Shown here piece after piece: positions 8,251 through 17,825 of a DNA stretch of 64,000 nucleotides (positions are counted from its first letter, which is position 1; each line of letters starts with the position of its first letter). Position numbers and translations under genes: made by a program. The notes beneath the pieces are model-generated. The model searched no databases. It was not told the origin of the DNA and worked only from the letters and a program-made list of their open reading frames with translations. The stretch covers positions 1 to 64,000 of the forward strand of contig NZ_FLSP01000016.1 in assembly GCF_900091315.1 (NCBI RefSeq), in the 5' to 3' direction. Origin of the DNA: Streptomyces sp. DI166. GTDB lineage: Bacteria; Actinomycetota; Actinomycetes; Streptomycetales; Streptomycetaceae.

Positions 8251-8883
8251 GTGCCGCACCAGGACCAACGACCGCCCGCCGCCGTGGTGTTCGACGCGCT
8301 GGGCGCCGACTACGAGAAGGCGTTCGCGCACGCCCCGGCCCATCTGGACGCCCTGCGATGGCTGATGGAACGCCTTCCGACGGCTGCCCGCGTCCTGGAC
8401 GTGGGCAGTGGTACCGGGCGGCCGACCGCGGACATGCTCACGGCGGCCGGTCACTCCGTGCTCGGCGTCGACGTCGCCCCCGTGATGGTCGAGCTGGCGC
8501 GACACCAAGTCCCCGGCGCCGAGTTCCGTCACGCCGACATCCGCGAACTCCCCCTGGAGGAAGGCTCCTTCGACGGGATCTGCGTCTTCTTCTCACTGCT
8601 CCAGATGTCCCGCGCGGAGCAGTCCGCACTGCTGCGGCGGCTGGCCCGCGCCCTCCGGCCCGGCGGGCACCTGGCGCTGGCCACGGTGCCCGCCGATGTG
8701 GAGGACCTGGAGATCGTGTTCATGGGGCAGCCGGTCCGGGCGACCTCCTTCGGCGAGGACGACTTCGCCGCCCTCGCCGAGGAGACCGGGCTGACGGTGC
8801 TGGAGCGGCACAGCACCGTCTTCACCCCCGACCATCCCGGTGCGGGGCCGGAGCCCCATCTGTTCCTGTACTGCCGCCGCTGA
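8251..8883 (+). CDS. Class I SAM-dependent methyltransferase
   Basis: This 210-residue cytosolic protein has motif [13 protein letters not shown], motif II acidic VLGVDVAP, motif [16 protein letters not shown] and a post-motif [13 protein letters not shown]. This is the order of ubiquinone/menaquinone-type (Methyltransf_11/25) small-molecule methyltransferases. The substrate is unknown. GTG 8251 is chosen because GAGGAAGGGGC lies 7-17 nt upstream. It is divergent from pgm (146 bp between starts) and convergent with pyruvate carboxylase (6 bp). Confidence 0.85.
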   Translation: MPHQDQRPPAAVVFDALGADYEKAFAHAPAHLDALRWLMERLPTAARVLDVGSGTGRPTADMLTAAGHSVLGVDVAPVMVELARHQVPGAEFRHADIRELPLEEGSFDGICVFFSLLQMSRAEQSALLRRLARALRPGGHLALATVPADVEDLEIVFMGQPVRATSFGEDDFAALAEETGLTVLERHSTVFTPDHPGAGPEPHLFLYCRR

Positions 8884-8889
8884 CGACGG

Positions 8890-11800
8890 TCAGGAGATCT
8901 CGACCAGCAGGTCACCGCCCTCGACCTGCTGGATGCGGCCGACGGCGAGCCGGGAGACGGTGCCGTCCTTGGCGGCGGTGATGGAAGCCTCCATCTTCAT
9001 CGCCTCGATGGTGGCCACCGTCGCCCCCGCCTTCACCTGGTCGCCCTCGGCCACCGCCAGGGTCACCACACCCGCGAACGGGGCCGCGACATGGCCGGGG
9101 TTGGAGCGGTCGGCCTTCTCGGTGACCGGGATGTCCGAGGCGACGCCCCGGTCGCGGACCTGGATGGGCCGCAACTGCCCGTTCAGCGTGGACATCACCG
9201 TACGCATGCCGCGCTCGTCGGCGTCGCCGATCGCCTGGAGTTCGATCAGCAGCCGCACGCCCTGTTCCAGGTCGATGGCGTACTCCTTGGCCTGGCGCAG
9301 ACCGTAGAAGAAGTCCTTGCTGTCCAGGACGCTGGTGTCGCCGAAGTTCTGGCGGTGGGTCTCGAACTCGCGGGTCGGGCCGGGGAACAGCAGCCGGTTG
9401 AGGGTGGCGCGGCGTTCCTTGACCAGTCCGGCGCGGTCGGTGTCGGAGAGTTCGACGGGCGGCTTGGCCTCGGCGCGGCCGCGCAGGGCCTTGCTTCGGA
9501 ACGGCTCGGGCCAGCCGCCGGGCGGGGTGCCGAGTTCGCCGCGCAGGAAGCCGATGACGGAGTCGGGGATGTCGAACCGGTCGGGCGACTCCTCGAAGTC
9601 GGCCGGGTCGACGCCCGCGCCCACCAGGTGCAGGGCGAGATCGCCGACGACCTTGGACGACGGGGTGACCTTCACCAGCCGGCCCAGCATGCGGTCGGCG
9701 GCGGCGTACATGGCCTCGATCTCCTCGAAGCGGTCGCCGAGGCCGAGTGCGATGGCCTGGGTGCGCAGGTTGGAGAGCTGGCCGCCGGGGATCTCGTGGT
9801 GGTAGACGCGGCCGGTGGGCGCGGGCAGTCCGGCCTCGAAGGGCGCGTAGACCTTGCGGACGCTCTCCCAGTACGGCTCCAGGTCGCCGACGGCCTGGAT
9901 GTCGAGGCCGGTCGGGCGGTCGGAGTGGTCGGTGGCGGCGACGATCGCCGACAGCGGCGGCTGGGAGGTGGTGCCCGCCATGGAGGCCACGGCCCCGTCG
10001 ACGGCGTCGGCGCCGGCCTGGATGGCGGCCAGGTAGGTGGCGAGCTGGCCGCCCGCCGTGTCGTGGGTGTGCAGATGCACCGGCAGGTCGAACTCCCGGC
10101 GCAGTGCCGATACGAGGGTGGCGGCGGCCGGGGCGCGCAGGAGCCCGGCCATGTCCTTCACGGCCAGGATGTGCGCGCCCGCCTCGACGATCTTCTCGGC
10201 GAGGCGCAGGTAGTAGTCGAGGGTGTAGAGGCGCTCGTTGGGGTCGGAGAGGTCGGAGGTGTAGCACAGGGCGACCTCGGCGACGGCGGTGCCGGTCTCG
10301 CGTACGGCGTCGATGGCGGGGCGCATCTGGTCGACGTCGTTGAGGGCGTCGAAGATGCGGAAGATATCGATGCCGGTGGCGGCGGCCTCCTGTACGAAGG
10401 CGTCGGTGACCTCGGTCGGGTAGGGGGTGTAGCCGACGGTGTTGCGGCCGCGGAGCAGCATCTGGAGGCAGATGTTGGGCACGGCTTCGCGCAGGGCGGC
10501 GAGCCGTTCCCAGGGGTCCTCGGCGAGGAAGCGCAGGGCGACGTCGTAGGTGGCGCCGCCCCAGCACTCCAGGGAGAGCAGTTGCGGGAGGGTGCGGGCG
10601 ACGACGGGGGCGACGGCGAGCATGTCCTTGGTGCGCACGCGGGTGGCGAGCAGCGACTGGTGGGCGTCGCGGAAGGTGGTGTCGGTGACGCCGAGGGTGG
10701 GCGACTCGCGCAGGCTGCGGGCGAAGCCCTCGGGGCCGAGTTCCACCAGGCGCTGGCGCGATCCGGCCGGGGGCAGGCCCTCCGGGAGCCGGGGCAGCTT
10801 GGCGAGCGGGTCGGCGAGGTCGGGGCGTTCGCCGTGCGGGCGGTTGACGGTGACGTCGGCCAGGTAGGTGAGCAGCTTGGTGCCGCGGTCGGCGCTGTGC
10901 CGGGCGGTGAGCAGGTGCGGGCGCTTCTCGATGAAGGAGGTGGTGACCCGGCCCGCCTGGAAGTCGGGGTCGTCCAGCACCGCCTGGAGGAAGGGGATGT
11001 TGGTGGCGACGCCGCGGATGCGGAACTCGGCGACGGCGCGCCGGGCGCGGCCCACCGCGGCGGCGAAGTCCCGGCCCCGGCAGGTCAGCTTGACCAGCAT
11101 GGAGTCGAAGTGGGCGCTGATTTCCGTACCGGCGTGGGTGGTGCCGCCGTCGAGGCGGATGCCGGAGCCGCCGGGTGAGCGGTAGGCGCTGATGCGGCCG
11201 GTGTCGGGGCGGAAGCCGTTGGCGGGGTCCTCGGTGGTGATACGGCACTGCAGGGCCGCACCGCGCAGGGTGATGGTCTCCTGGGCGAGCCCGAGGTCGG
11301 TGAGGCTCTCGCCGGCGGCGATGCGGAGCTGGGCCTGGACCAGGTCGACGTCGGTGACCTCCTCGGTGACCGTGTGCTCGACCTGGATGCGCGGGTTCAT
11401 CTCGATGAAGACGTGGTTGCCGTCGCGGTCCAGGAGGAACTCCACGGTGCCCGCGTTGCGGTAGCCGATCTGGCGGGCGAAGCGGACGGCGTCGGCGCAG
11501 ATCCGGTCGCGCAGCTCGGGGTCGAGGTTGGGGGCGGGCGCGAGTTCGATGACCTTCTGGTGGCGGCGCTGCACGGAGCAGTCCCGCTCGTAGAGGTGGA
11601 TGACGTTGCCGTGGCCGTCGGCGAGGATCTGCACCTCGATGTGGCGGGGTTCGACGACGGCCTTCTCCAGGAAGACGGTGGGGTCGCCGAACGCGGACGC
11701 CGCCTCGCGGGAGGCCGCCTCGATGGCCTCCCTGAGCTGGGCGGGCTCCTCCACGCGCCGCATACCGCGTCCGCCGCCGCCCGCGACAGCCTTGACGAAC

Positions 11801-12264
11801 ACGGGGAAGCCGATGTCCTCGGCGGCGCGGACCAGTTCGTCGGCGTCGGTGGAGGGCTCGGAGGAGCCGAGCACGGGGACCCCGGCGGCGCGGGCGGCGG
11901 CCACGGCGCGGGCCTTGTTGCCGGTCAGCTCCAGGATGTCGGCGTCCGGTCCGACGAAGGTGATGCCGGCGGACTCGCAGGCGCGGGCGAGTTCGGGGTT
12001 CTCGGAGAGGAATCCGTAACCGGGGTAGACGGCGTCCGCCCCGGCACGCCGGGCCGCGGCGACGATCTCGTCCACGGAGAGGTAGGCGCGCACCGGGTGT
12101 CCGGGCTGGCCGATCTCGTAGGCCTCGTCGGCCTTCAGGCGGTGCAGCGAGTTGCGGTCCTCGTGCGGGAAGACGGCGACGGTGCGCGCGCCCAGTTCAT
12201 AGCCCGCTCGGAAGGCCCGAATCGCGATCTCGCCACGGTTGGCGACCAGCACCTTGCGGAACAT
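8890..12264 (-). CDS. pyc: Pyruvate carboxylase
   Basis: 1124 residues, full length for the single-chain enzyme. It makes oxaloacetate from pyruvate, bicarbonate and ATP, the main anaplerotic step. Domains in order are biotin carboxylase (about 1-450, VLVANRGEIAIRAFRA, the GGGGRGMR ATP loop, MNPRIQVEHTVTE), the HMGL-like carboxyltransferase (about 530-820, RDAHQSLLATR, HLHTHDTAG), the PYC_OADA region, and the biotinyl domain with EAMKMEAS (biotinylated Lys near 1090). ATG 12264 is fixed by the MFRKVLVANRG start; longer in-frame extension has no support. It is monocistronic as far as the window shows. Confidence 0.97.
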   Translation of the reverse strand: MFRKVLVANRGEIAIRAFRAGYELGARTVAVFPHEDRNSLHRLKADEAYEIGQPGHPVRAYLSVDEIVAAARRAGADAVYPGYGFLSENPELARACESAGITFVGPDADILELTGNKARAVAAARAAGVPVLGSSEPSTDADELVRAAEDIGFPVFVKAVAGGGGRGMRRVEEPAQLREAIEAASREAASAFGDPTVFLEKAVVEPRHIEVQILADGHGNVIHLYERDCSVQRRHQKVIELAPAPNLDPELRDRICADAVRFARQIGYRNAGTVEFLLDRDGNHVFIEMNPRIQVEHTVTEEVTDVDLVQAQLRIAAGESLTDLGLAQETITLRGAALQCRITTEDPANGFRPDTGRISAYRSPGGSGIRLDGGTTHAGTEISAHFDSMLVKLTCRGRDFAAAVGRARRAVAEFRIRGVATNIPFLQAVLDDPDFQAGRVTTSFIEKRPHLLTARHSADRGTKLLTYLADVTVNRPHGERPDLADPLAKLPRLPEGLPPAGSRQRLVELGPEGFARSLRESPTLGVTDTTFRDAHQSLLATRVRTKDMLAVAPVVARTLPQLLSLECWGGATYDVALRFLAEDPWERLAALREAVPNICLQMLLRGRNTVGYTPYPTEVTDAFVQEAAATGIDIFRIFDALNDVDQMRPAIDAVRETGTAVAEVALCYTSDLSDPNERLYTLDYYLRLAEKIVEAGAHILAVKDMAGLLRAPAAATLVSALRREFDLPVHLHTHDTAGGQLATYLAAIQAGADAVDGAVASMAGTTSQPPLSAIVAATDHSDRPTGLDIQAVGDLEPYWESVRKVYAPFEAGLPAPTGRVYHHEIPGGQLSNLRTQAIALGLGDRFEEIEAMYAAADRMLGRLVKVTPSSKVVGDLALHLVGAGVDPADFEESPDRFDIPDSVIGFLRGELGTPPGGWPEPFRSKALRGRAEAKPPVELSDTDRAGLVKERRATLNRLLFPGPTREFETHRQNFGDTSVLDSKDFFYGLRQAKEYAIDLEQGVRLLIELQAIGDADERGMRTVMSTLNGQLRPIQVRDRGVASDIPVTEKADRSNPGHVAAPFAGVVTLAVAEGDQVKAGATVATIEAMKMEASITAAKDGTVSRLAVGRIQQVEGGDLLVEIS

Positions 12265-12400
12265 ACGTGATCCCTTCGCCCGGCGTGAGGTGCCCCCATG
12301 GTGTCGGCCACATGTCACTTTGGCCATGTGAACCTGGCCACGGAGCGCCACCGGGCCGCCGCACTTCACTCCGGCGGCCCGGTCTCACCCCACGCGCAGG

Positions 12401-12478
12401 ACGGGTTCGGCGCCCCGCCGAGAACGGGGTCAGCGCCCCGCCGACGACGGGTTCAGCGCCCCGCCGAGACGGGTTCAG
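12401..12478. repeat. Tandem repeat of 22-23 bp upstream of pyc
   Basis: Three full units and a partial one begin ACGGGTTC or ACGGGGTC and contain GCGCCCCGCCGA: 12401-12423, 12424-12446, 12447-12468 and the partial 12469-12478. They lie between the pyc start and the stop of the Gly/Asp-tailed gene and overlap that stop by 4 bp. A role as protein-binding sites or as simple slippage product cannot be distinguished. Confidence 0.7.
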
Positions 12479-13560
12479 TCGCCCCCGCCGCCTCCGCCGC
12501 CGTCTCCCCCGCCACCGCCGTCGCCGCCCCAGCCGCCGGAGTCCCCGCCGCTGTCGCCGCCGTCTCCGCCGTCGGAGCCCCAGCCGTCGGCGCCGCCGGA
12601 CTCGTTGTCGTCGCTGCCGAAGCCGATGTTGCTGAACCAAGGGCGGTCCCACCACTCGTCCACGGCGACGGGTTCGCCGCCGGAGTCCGTGCGGCGCTTC
12701 CGGGCCCGGAAGCGGGCCCTGCCCGTGGTGTCGCCGAGCCCGAAAGCGGCGGCGAAGGCATGGGCCATCACGGCGTCCAGCGGGTCGCCGCTCTCGCAGT
12801 GCACGGGTGTCAGCGGTCGGAGTACCGAACCCGGCTCCGGTTCCACGGGTCCCTCGGGCCGGACGAGCAGGGCGACCGGACGGTCGTCGCGCAGCAGCCG
12901 GGAGCTGTCGGCGTTCTCCCGCTTCAGCACCCACCGCTGTCCGGGCAGCGACACCTCCACGTACCGCTTCGACTTGCGCTTGCGGCCCTGGAGGACGAGC
13001 TGGGCCGGGACCTCCCCGACGTGCATCCGCAGCCCCTGGGACGATTCGGAGTACGCCCCGGTGAATCCGTAGGGGGCGCGGATCCGTACGACGGGGGCGT
13101 GCGGGCCCCAGACGTCCACCCGTACCAGGTGGCGGTCGACGGCGACGGCGATCGGTCCGGCCGGTCCGTGCGCGAACCGGCGGGCCATCCACAGCGGTAC
13201 GCCCTCGGCCCGGGCCCGCTGGGCGTGCGCGGCCACCGCCTCCGGGCCGCCGCTGAGCCGTACCGCCAGCTCACCGAGCCGGTGCGCGAACTCGGCGGCG
13301 TCGCGTACCTTCAGCGGCTTGCTGGTGCCGGTGACGCGCGTGACCGGAACGTGTCCCGGCCCCTCGGGCAGCACCTCCAGCGCGCGCTCCGCGCCGCCGC
13401 CCCCGAGCCACTGGCCGCGCAGGTAGGCGTCGGCCATCGCGACGAGGTTCAGTTCGTACAGGGGTGTGATCCGGCCGCCCCTGCGCAGCCCCGTCTCGGT
13501 CAGTTCCACGACCCGCGCGAGCGGATTCCACGACCGCTCGCCGTAGAGCACCTGGCTCAC
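12475..13560 (-). CDS. Conserved hypothetical protein with Gly/Asp-rich C-terminal tail
   Basis: 361 residues; no family with known function recognised. Residues 1-300 look like a soluble mixed alpha/beta protein. The last 40 or so residues are almost only Gly, Asp, Ser and Trp (GGDGGDSGG-type), a flexible or Ca-binding-like tail seen in several actinobacterial proteins. There is no signal peptide or membrane helix. GTG 13560 is preferred, with GGGGGG a few bases upstream; the longer frame to 14103 lacks protein-like composition. It lies upstream of pyc on the same strand but is separated by the tandem repeat. Confidence 0.65.
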   Translation of the reverse strand: MSQVLYGERSWNPLARVVELTETGLRRGGRITPLYELNLVAMADAYLRGQWLGGGGAERALEVLPEGPGHVPVTRVTGTSKPLKVRDAAEFAHRLGELAVRLSGGPEAVAAHAQRARAEGVPLWMARRFAHGPAGPIAVAVDRHLVRVDVWGPHAPVVRIRAPYGFTGAYSESSQGLRMHVGEVPAQLVLQGRKRKSKRYVEVSLPGQRWVLKRENADSSRLLRDDRPVALLVRPEGPVEPEPGSVLRPLTPVHCESGDPLDAVMAHAFAAAFGLGDTTGRARFRARKRRTDSGGEPVAVDEWWDRPWFSNIGFGSDDNESGGADGWGSDGGDGGDSGGDSGGWGGDGGGGGDGGGGGGGD

Positions 13561-13774
13561 CGCAACCCCCCGCTTGTCCCTGCACTTGCCCGGGGTCTCC
13601 CCCGTCCACTCAGAGTGCCTCCGGACGGTCGGCGGTTCCCGTCGCCGCACGTCGGCACGGCGAACATTGTCAACCATCGGGTGCCGGTCTAGGCTCCGTC
13701 GACGCGGGAGATCCTCTGCAAGGGCGCCGGGGCCGAACTCCACGCCCGCCGCGGAAATCCCCCGGAGGTGCCCG

Positions 13775-14857
13775 GTGCACACGACGGCAGCGCAGCTGTC
13801 CTCGGACCGACGGGACGTCCTGCTCGTCGCACTCGTCATCCCTCTGCACGGACCGGCCGGGATCTTCGGTCTGTCCTGTGAGCTGTCCGCGCGGCTGGCG
13901 GCGGAGGAGCTGAACGCCGCGGGTGGTGTCCTGGACCGGGAGGTGCGCCTGGTCGTCGTGGACGGCGGCGGGGCGCCCCGGCAGGTCGCGGAGGAGGTGG
14001 CCGGCCTGGTGGCGCTGGGCGCGGTGGACGCGGTGGTCGGCTGGCACGACTCGGCGGTACGCCGGGCCCTGGCGCCCCGGATCGCGCACCGGGTGCCGTA
14101 CATCTACACCGCCCAGTACGAGGGCGGCGAGCAGACCCCGGGCGTGTTCCTCACCGGCGAGACGGACGTGCGGCAACTCGGCCCGGCGATGCGGCTGTTG
14201 AGCGAGGCGACCGGTGCGCGGCGCTGGTGCACGGTGGGCAGTGACTACGTCTGGCCGCGGGTGACCGCCCGCACCGCGCGCCGGGTCGCCGGGGAGTGCG
14301 GCGGCCGGGTCGTGGACGAGGTGTTCGTGCCGCTGGGCACCGAGGAGTTCGGGCCGGTGGTGCGCCGGGTCGAGACCTGCGGTGCGGACGCGGTGCTGAT
14401 GCTGCTGCTCGGGGACGACGCGGTGCGTTTCGGCCGCGCGTTCGCGGCGGTCGGACTGCACCAGCGCTGCATACGGCTGAGCACCCACATGGACGAGAAC
14501 CTGCTCCTGGCGACCGGTGCGGAGGCGGCCGAGGGGCTGTGGGCGGCGGCCGGGTACTTCGACTCCCTGATGACCTCCGAGAGCCTGTCCTTCGGGCACC
14601 GCTACACCCGCCGCTTCGGCGACGAGGCACCGGTCGCGGGCAGTCTCGGCGAGTCCTGCTTCGAGGGGATGATGCTGCTCGGGGCGCTCGCGGAGCAGCG
14701 CGGGTCGCTGGCCGTGTCGGCGCCACCGGGGCCGGACGACACGATCTCCTACGAGGGCCCCCGGGGCGCGCTGCGGCTGCGCGGCAACCATCTCGAACAG
14801 CGGCTCTACCTCGCCCGCGCGGACGCGCTGGACTTCGAGATCACGGCCCGGCTGTGA
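13775..14857 (+). CDS. UrtA/AmiC-like periplasmic-binding-fold protein without signal peptide
   Basis: 360 residues with the amide/urea-binding fold (type 1 PBP): [64 protein letters not shown]. These match the order of motifs in the UrtA encoded 0.8 kb downstream. Unlike UrtA it has no signal peptide or lipobox, so it should be cytosolic, as the AmiC amide sensor of Pseudomonas is. GTG 13775 follows GGAGG by 6 nt. A role as an intracellular amide/urea sensor for the adjacent urt operon is an inference. The convergent MarR gene overlaps its 3' end by 17 bp. Confidence 0.75.
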   Translation: MHTTAAQLSSDRRDVLLVALVIPLHGPAGIFGLSCELSARLAAEELNAAGGVLDREVRLVVVDGGGAPRQVAEEVAGLVALGAVDAVVGWHDSAVRRALAPRIAHRVPYIYTAQYEGGEQTPGVFLTGETDVRQLGPAMRLLSEATGARRWCTVGSDYVWPRVTARTARRVAGECGGRVVDEVFVPLGTEEFGPVVRRVETCGADAVLMLLLGDDAVRFGRAFAAVGLHQRCIRLSTHMDENLLLATGAEAAEGLWAAAGYFDSLMTSESLSFGHRYTRRFGDEAPVAGSLGESCFEGMMLLGALAEQRGSLAVSAPPGPDDTISYEGPRGALRLRGNHLEQRLYLARADALDFEITARL

Positions 14858-15293
14858 TCCGTACCGGGGTGCCCTGCAGTACGGACTCCAGGCGGGCCAG
14901 TGCCTCCTCCAGCTCGCGCGCGTCCGGCAGTTGGGCGAGCACTTCGTCCTGTGCCCGCTCCGCCAGGGCCGCCACCGCGCGGTGCCGGGTGCGGCCGCGG
15001 GCGGAGAGGTAGACCAGAACGCGGCGGCCGTCCCCGGGGTCCTTGCGGCGGTAGACCCAGGTGGCGGACACCATGCGGTCGACCAGCTTGGTGAGGCTGG
15101 GCGCGGGCATCAGGGCGTGGTCGGCCACGTCGGACATGGTGTGTCCGCGGCCGTCCGAGAGCAGCGACAGCACCCGCCACTCCTCGACGGAGCAGCTCTC
15201 GGCCTCCAGCGCGGCGGCCAGCCGACGGGTCATCAACCGCTCCGCGCTGCTGAGCAGTCGGGGGAGATCGCGGGGACTCACAGCGCCGACCAT
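14841..15293 (-). CDS. MarR family transcriptional regulator
   Basis: 150 residues with a winged helix-turn-helix at about 35-105: [27 protein letters not shown] and the wing [17 protein letters not shown]. MarR proteins are dimeric repressors released by small ligands or oxidants. It is divergent from urtA, and an inverted repeat CTTTC-caca-GAAAG lies 18-31 bp upstream of its ATG. ATG 15293 directly follows GGGAGGT, a short spacing; GTG 15278 is the alternative. It overlaps the UrtA-like gene by 17 bp at the 3' ends. Regulation of urt is possible but not shown. Confidence 0.85.
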   Translation of the reverse strand: MVGAVSPRDLPRLLSSAERLMTRRLAAALEAESCSVEEWRVLSLLSDGRGHTMSDVADHALMPAPSLTKLVDRMVSATWVYRRKDPGDGRRVLVYLSARGRTRHRAVAALAERAQDEVLAQLPDARELEEALARLESVLQGTPVRITAGP

Positions 15294-15638
15294 ACCTCCC
15301 CCCGCAAGTGCTTTCCACAGAAAGAATCACCGCCCGGAGCGCGCGGAGCGCCACTGACCACTGTGATTCCGGTACAGGGGGCGCGCGCCCCAACTGCCGT
15401 GCGCCGTCTATTACTTCCAACGGAAATTATTCATCAACGGCGCCGAAACGCCGGGGTAACAGCACGGGCGCAGTCTGTGACCGCACTTCGGTCCACCAGC
15501 TCGGCCGCCACCGCACCGTACGGCTGGGAATGCGCGCGCCCACCGCAGCGCCCATCACGCCCTGAGTGTCTGCACGTGCCCGTCCCCTCAAAAAACCCTC
15601 ACTCTTCCCAACGCCCCTGTGGGGCAAGGAGGTTGCGC
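15294..15638. promoter_or_regulatory. MarR-urtA intergenic region with candidate MarR and GlnR sites
   Basis: The 345-bp divergent region has no ORF I believe. It holds an inverted repeat CTTTC-caca-GAAAG (15311-15324) at the MarR promoter and an AT-richer patch with TTCC-aac-GGAA (about 15415-15425). It also holds a partial GlnR-box-like string GAAAC-N6-GTAAC (15445-15460) with a weaker TCAAC six bases before it. AGGAGG at 15627-15632 is the urtA ribosome binding site. Confidence 0.45.
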
Positions 15639-16892
15639 ATGTCCGGGCTCAGCATCAGCCGTCGCGGTCTGCTGGCGGGCGTCTCCGCCCTCGGCGCGTC
15701 CGCCGCGCTCAGCGCGTGCGGCGCCAAGACCGGCGAGGACTCGTCGGCAGGCTCCGCGGCGAAGGCCGACACCTCCGGCAGCACGGTCAAGGTCGGGCTG
15801 CTCAACTCGCTCTCGGGCACCATGGCCATCAGTGAGGTGACGGTCCACAACGCGCTGCTCCTCGCCGTCGAGGAGATCAACGCGGCCGGCGGTGTGCTCG
15901 GCAAGAAGCTCAAGCCGGTCAGCCAGGACGGTGCCTCCGACTGGCCTACCTTCGCGGAGAAGGCCGAGGGCCTGATCAAGGACGACAAGGTCGTCGCCAC
16001 CTTCGGCTGCTGGACCTCCGCCAGCCGCAAGGCCGTCAAGCCGGTCTTCGAGCGGTATAAGTCGCTGCTGTTCTACCCGGTGCAGTACGAGGGCCTGGAG
16101 CAGTCGCCGTACATCTTCTACACCGGCGCGACCACCAACCAGCAGATCGTGCCCGCGCTCGACTATCTGAAGAAGCAGGGGCTGACCCGGCTCTACCTGG
16201 TCGGCAGCGACTATGTCTTCCCGCGCACCGCCAACAAGATCATCAAGGCGTACGCGGAGGCCAACGGCATGAAGGTGGTCGGCGAGGACTACGCGCCCCT
16301 GGGCTCCACGGAGTTCAGCACCATCGTCAACAAGGTCAAGGACTCCGGCGCCGACGCGGTGTTCAACACCCTCAACGGCGACAGCAACGTGGCCTTCTTC
16401 AAGGAGTACAAGTCCTCCGGCCTGACCGCGAAGAAGATGCCGGTGCTGTCGGTGTCCATCGCCGAGGAGGAGGTCAAGAGCATCGGTACGCAGTACCTGG
16501 AGGGCCAGTTGACGGCCTGGAACTACTACCAGACCACTCCGGGGTCGGCCAACTCCGCGTTCGTGAAGGCGTATCAGGCGAAGTACGGCAAGGACAGGCC
16601 GACCAGCGACCCGATGGAGGCCGCGTACATCTCGGTCCATCTGTGGAAGGCGATGGTGGAGAAGGCGGGCTCGTTCGACGTCGCCAAGGTCAAGGCGGCC
16701 TCCGACGGCATCACCTTCGACGCGCCCGAGGGCGAGGTCACCGTGGACGGCACCACCCAGCACGTCCACAAGACCGCCCGCATAGGCAAGGTCGGCGCGG
16801 ACGGCCTCATCGAGGAGGTCTGGAACTCGGGCAAGCCGATCGAGCCCGACCCGTATCTGAAGGGCTACTCCTGGGCGTCCGGCCTGTCCTGA
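15639..16892 (+). CDS. urtA: Urea ABC transporter, substrate-binding lipoprotein UrtA
   Basis: 417 residues. The N-terminus has a twin-arginine type signal ([10 protein letters not shown]) ending in the lipobox LSAC with Cys at about residue 23, so it is an exported lipoprotein. The mature part has the type 1 periplasmic-binding fold of Urt[66 protein letters not shown] and [10 protein letters not shown]. UrtA binds urea or short amides for uptake. ATG 15639 follows AGGAGG by 6 nt. It is the first gene of urtABCDE, and urtB starts 48 bp later. Confidence 0.93.
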   Translation: MSGLSISRRGLLAGVSALGASAALSACGAKTGEDSSAGSAAKADTSGSTVKVGLLNSLSGTMAISEVTVHNALLLAVEEINAAGGVLGKKLKPVSQDGASDWPTFAEKAEGLIKDDKVVATFGCWTSASRKAVKPVFERYKSLLFYPVQYEGLEQSPYIFYTGATTNQQIVPALDYLKKQGLTRLYLVGSDYVFPRTANKIIKAYAEANGMKVVGEDYAPLGSTEFSTIVNKVKDSGADAVFNTLNGDSNVAFFKEYKSSGLTAKKMPVLSVSIAEEEVKSIGTQYLEGQLTAWNYYQTTPGSANSAFVKAYQAKYGKDRPTSDPMEAAYISVHLWKAMVEKAGSFDVAKVKAASDGITFDAPEGEVTVDGTTQHVHKTARIGKVGADGLIEEVWNSGKPIEPDPYLKGYSWASGLS

Positions 16893-16940
16893 CCCGCCAC
16901 GCTCCGACCCGCACCCCCGTCCCCGACCCGGAGCCGCTGC

Positions 16941-17825
16941 ATGACGGTCATCCTCAACCAGAGCTTCACCGGCATCAGTATCGGTGCCGTCCTCCTGCTC
17001 ATCGCGCTCGGACTGACGCTGACGTTCGGTCAGATGGGCGTGATCAACATGGCGCACGGCGAGTTCATCATGGCCGGCGCGTACACCACGTACGTGCTCC
17101 AGCAGTCGATCAGCGCGGCCGGCCTCTCCCTGCTGGTCGCGCTGCCGCTGGCCTTCCTCGTCGCCGGAACCCTGGGCGCGCTGCTGGAGTGGCTGCTGAT
17201 CCGCCGCCTGTACACCCGTCCGCTCGACACCCTGCTGGTGACCTGGGGCTTCTCCCTGATGCTCCAGCAGCTCGCCCGTGACATCTTCGGCGCCCCCAAC
17301 GTCCAGACCCGCGCGCCGGATCTGCTCACCGGGCACATCTCGGTGGGCGGGGTCACCTTCGCCAACAGCAGGCTCTTCATCCTCGGACTCGCCCTGCTGT
17401 GCGTGCTCGGGCTCACCCTGGTGCTGCGGCTGACGCCGCTGGGCCGCCGGATCCGGGCCGTGGTGCAGAACCGGGACCTCGCCGAGGTCTCCGGCATCGC
17501 CTCCGAGCGGGTCGACCGGACGACCTTCTTCATCGGCTCGGGCCTCGCGGGCGTGGCCGGGGTGGCGCTCACCCTGGTCGGCCCGATCGGCCCGACGATG
17601 GGCACCAACTACATCGTCGACGCCTTCCTGGTGGTGGTCGTGGGCGGGATCGGGCAGCTCAAGGGCAGCGTGATCACCGCGTTCGTGCTCGGCGTCCTCC
17701 AGGCGGTGCTGGAGTACTCGACCACGATCAGCGTCGCGAAGGTCGCCGTGCTGGTGGCGATCGTCGCCTTCCTCCAGTGGCGGCCCCAGGGCCTGTACAC
17801 CCTGCGCACCCGGAGCCTGGCATGA
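16941..17825 (+). CDS. urtB: Urea ABC transporter permease UrtB
   Basis: 294 residues of a LivH-type permease with about 8 membrane helices. FGQMGVINMAHGEFIMAGAY near the N-terminus and the FFIGSGLAGVAGVALT segment are typical of UrtB. GGAG lies 7 nt before ATG 16941. The TGA overlaps the ATG of urtC (ATGA), which implies coupled translation. With UrtC it forms the membrane channel for urea brought by UrtA, energised by UrtD and UrtE. Confidence 0.93.
   Translation: MTVILNQSFTGISIGAVLLLIALGLTLTFGQMGVINMAHGEFIMAGAYTTYVLQQSISAAGLSLLVALPLAFLVAGTLGALLEWLLIRRLYTRPLDTLLVTWGFSLMLQQLARDIFGAPNVQTRAPDLLTGHISVGGVTFANSRLFILGLALLCVLGLTLVLRLTPLGRRIRAVVQNRDLAEVSGIASERVDRTTFFIGSGLAGVAGVALTLVGPIGPTMGTNYIVDAFLVVVVGGIGQLKGSVITAFVLGVLQAVLEYSTTISVAKVAVLVAIVAFLQWRPQGLYTLRTRSLA

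Noticed and set aside
9091..11178. 695-residue plus-strand ORF opposite pyc
   Set aside because: Antisense shadow without any recognisable domain or plausible start signal.
8912..11248. 778-residue minus-strand ORF inside pyc
   Set aside because: Arg/Pro-rich out-of-frame shadow of pyruvate carboxylase caused by high GC.
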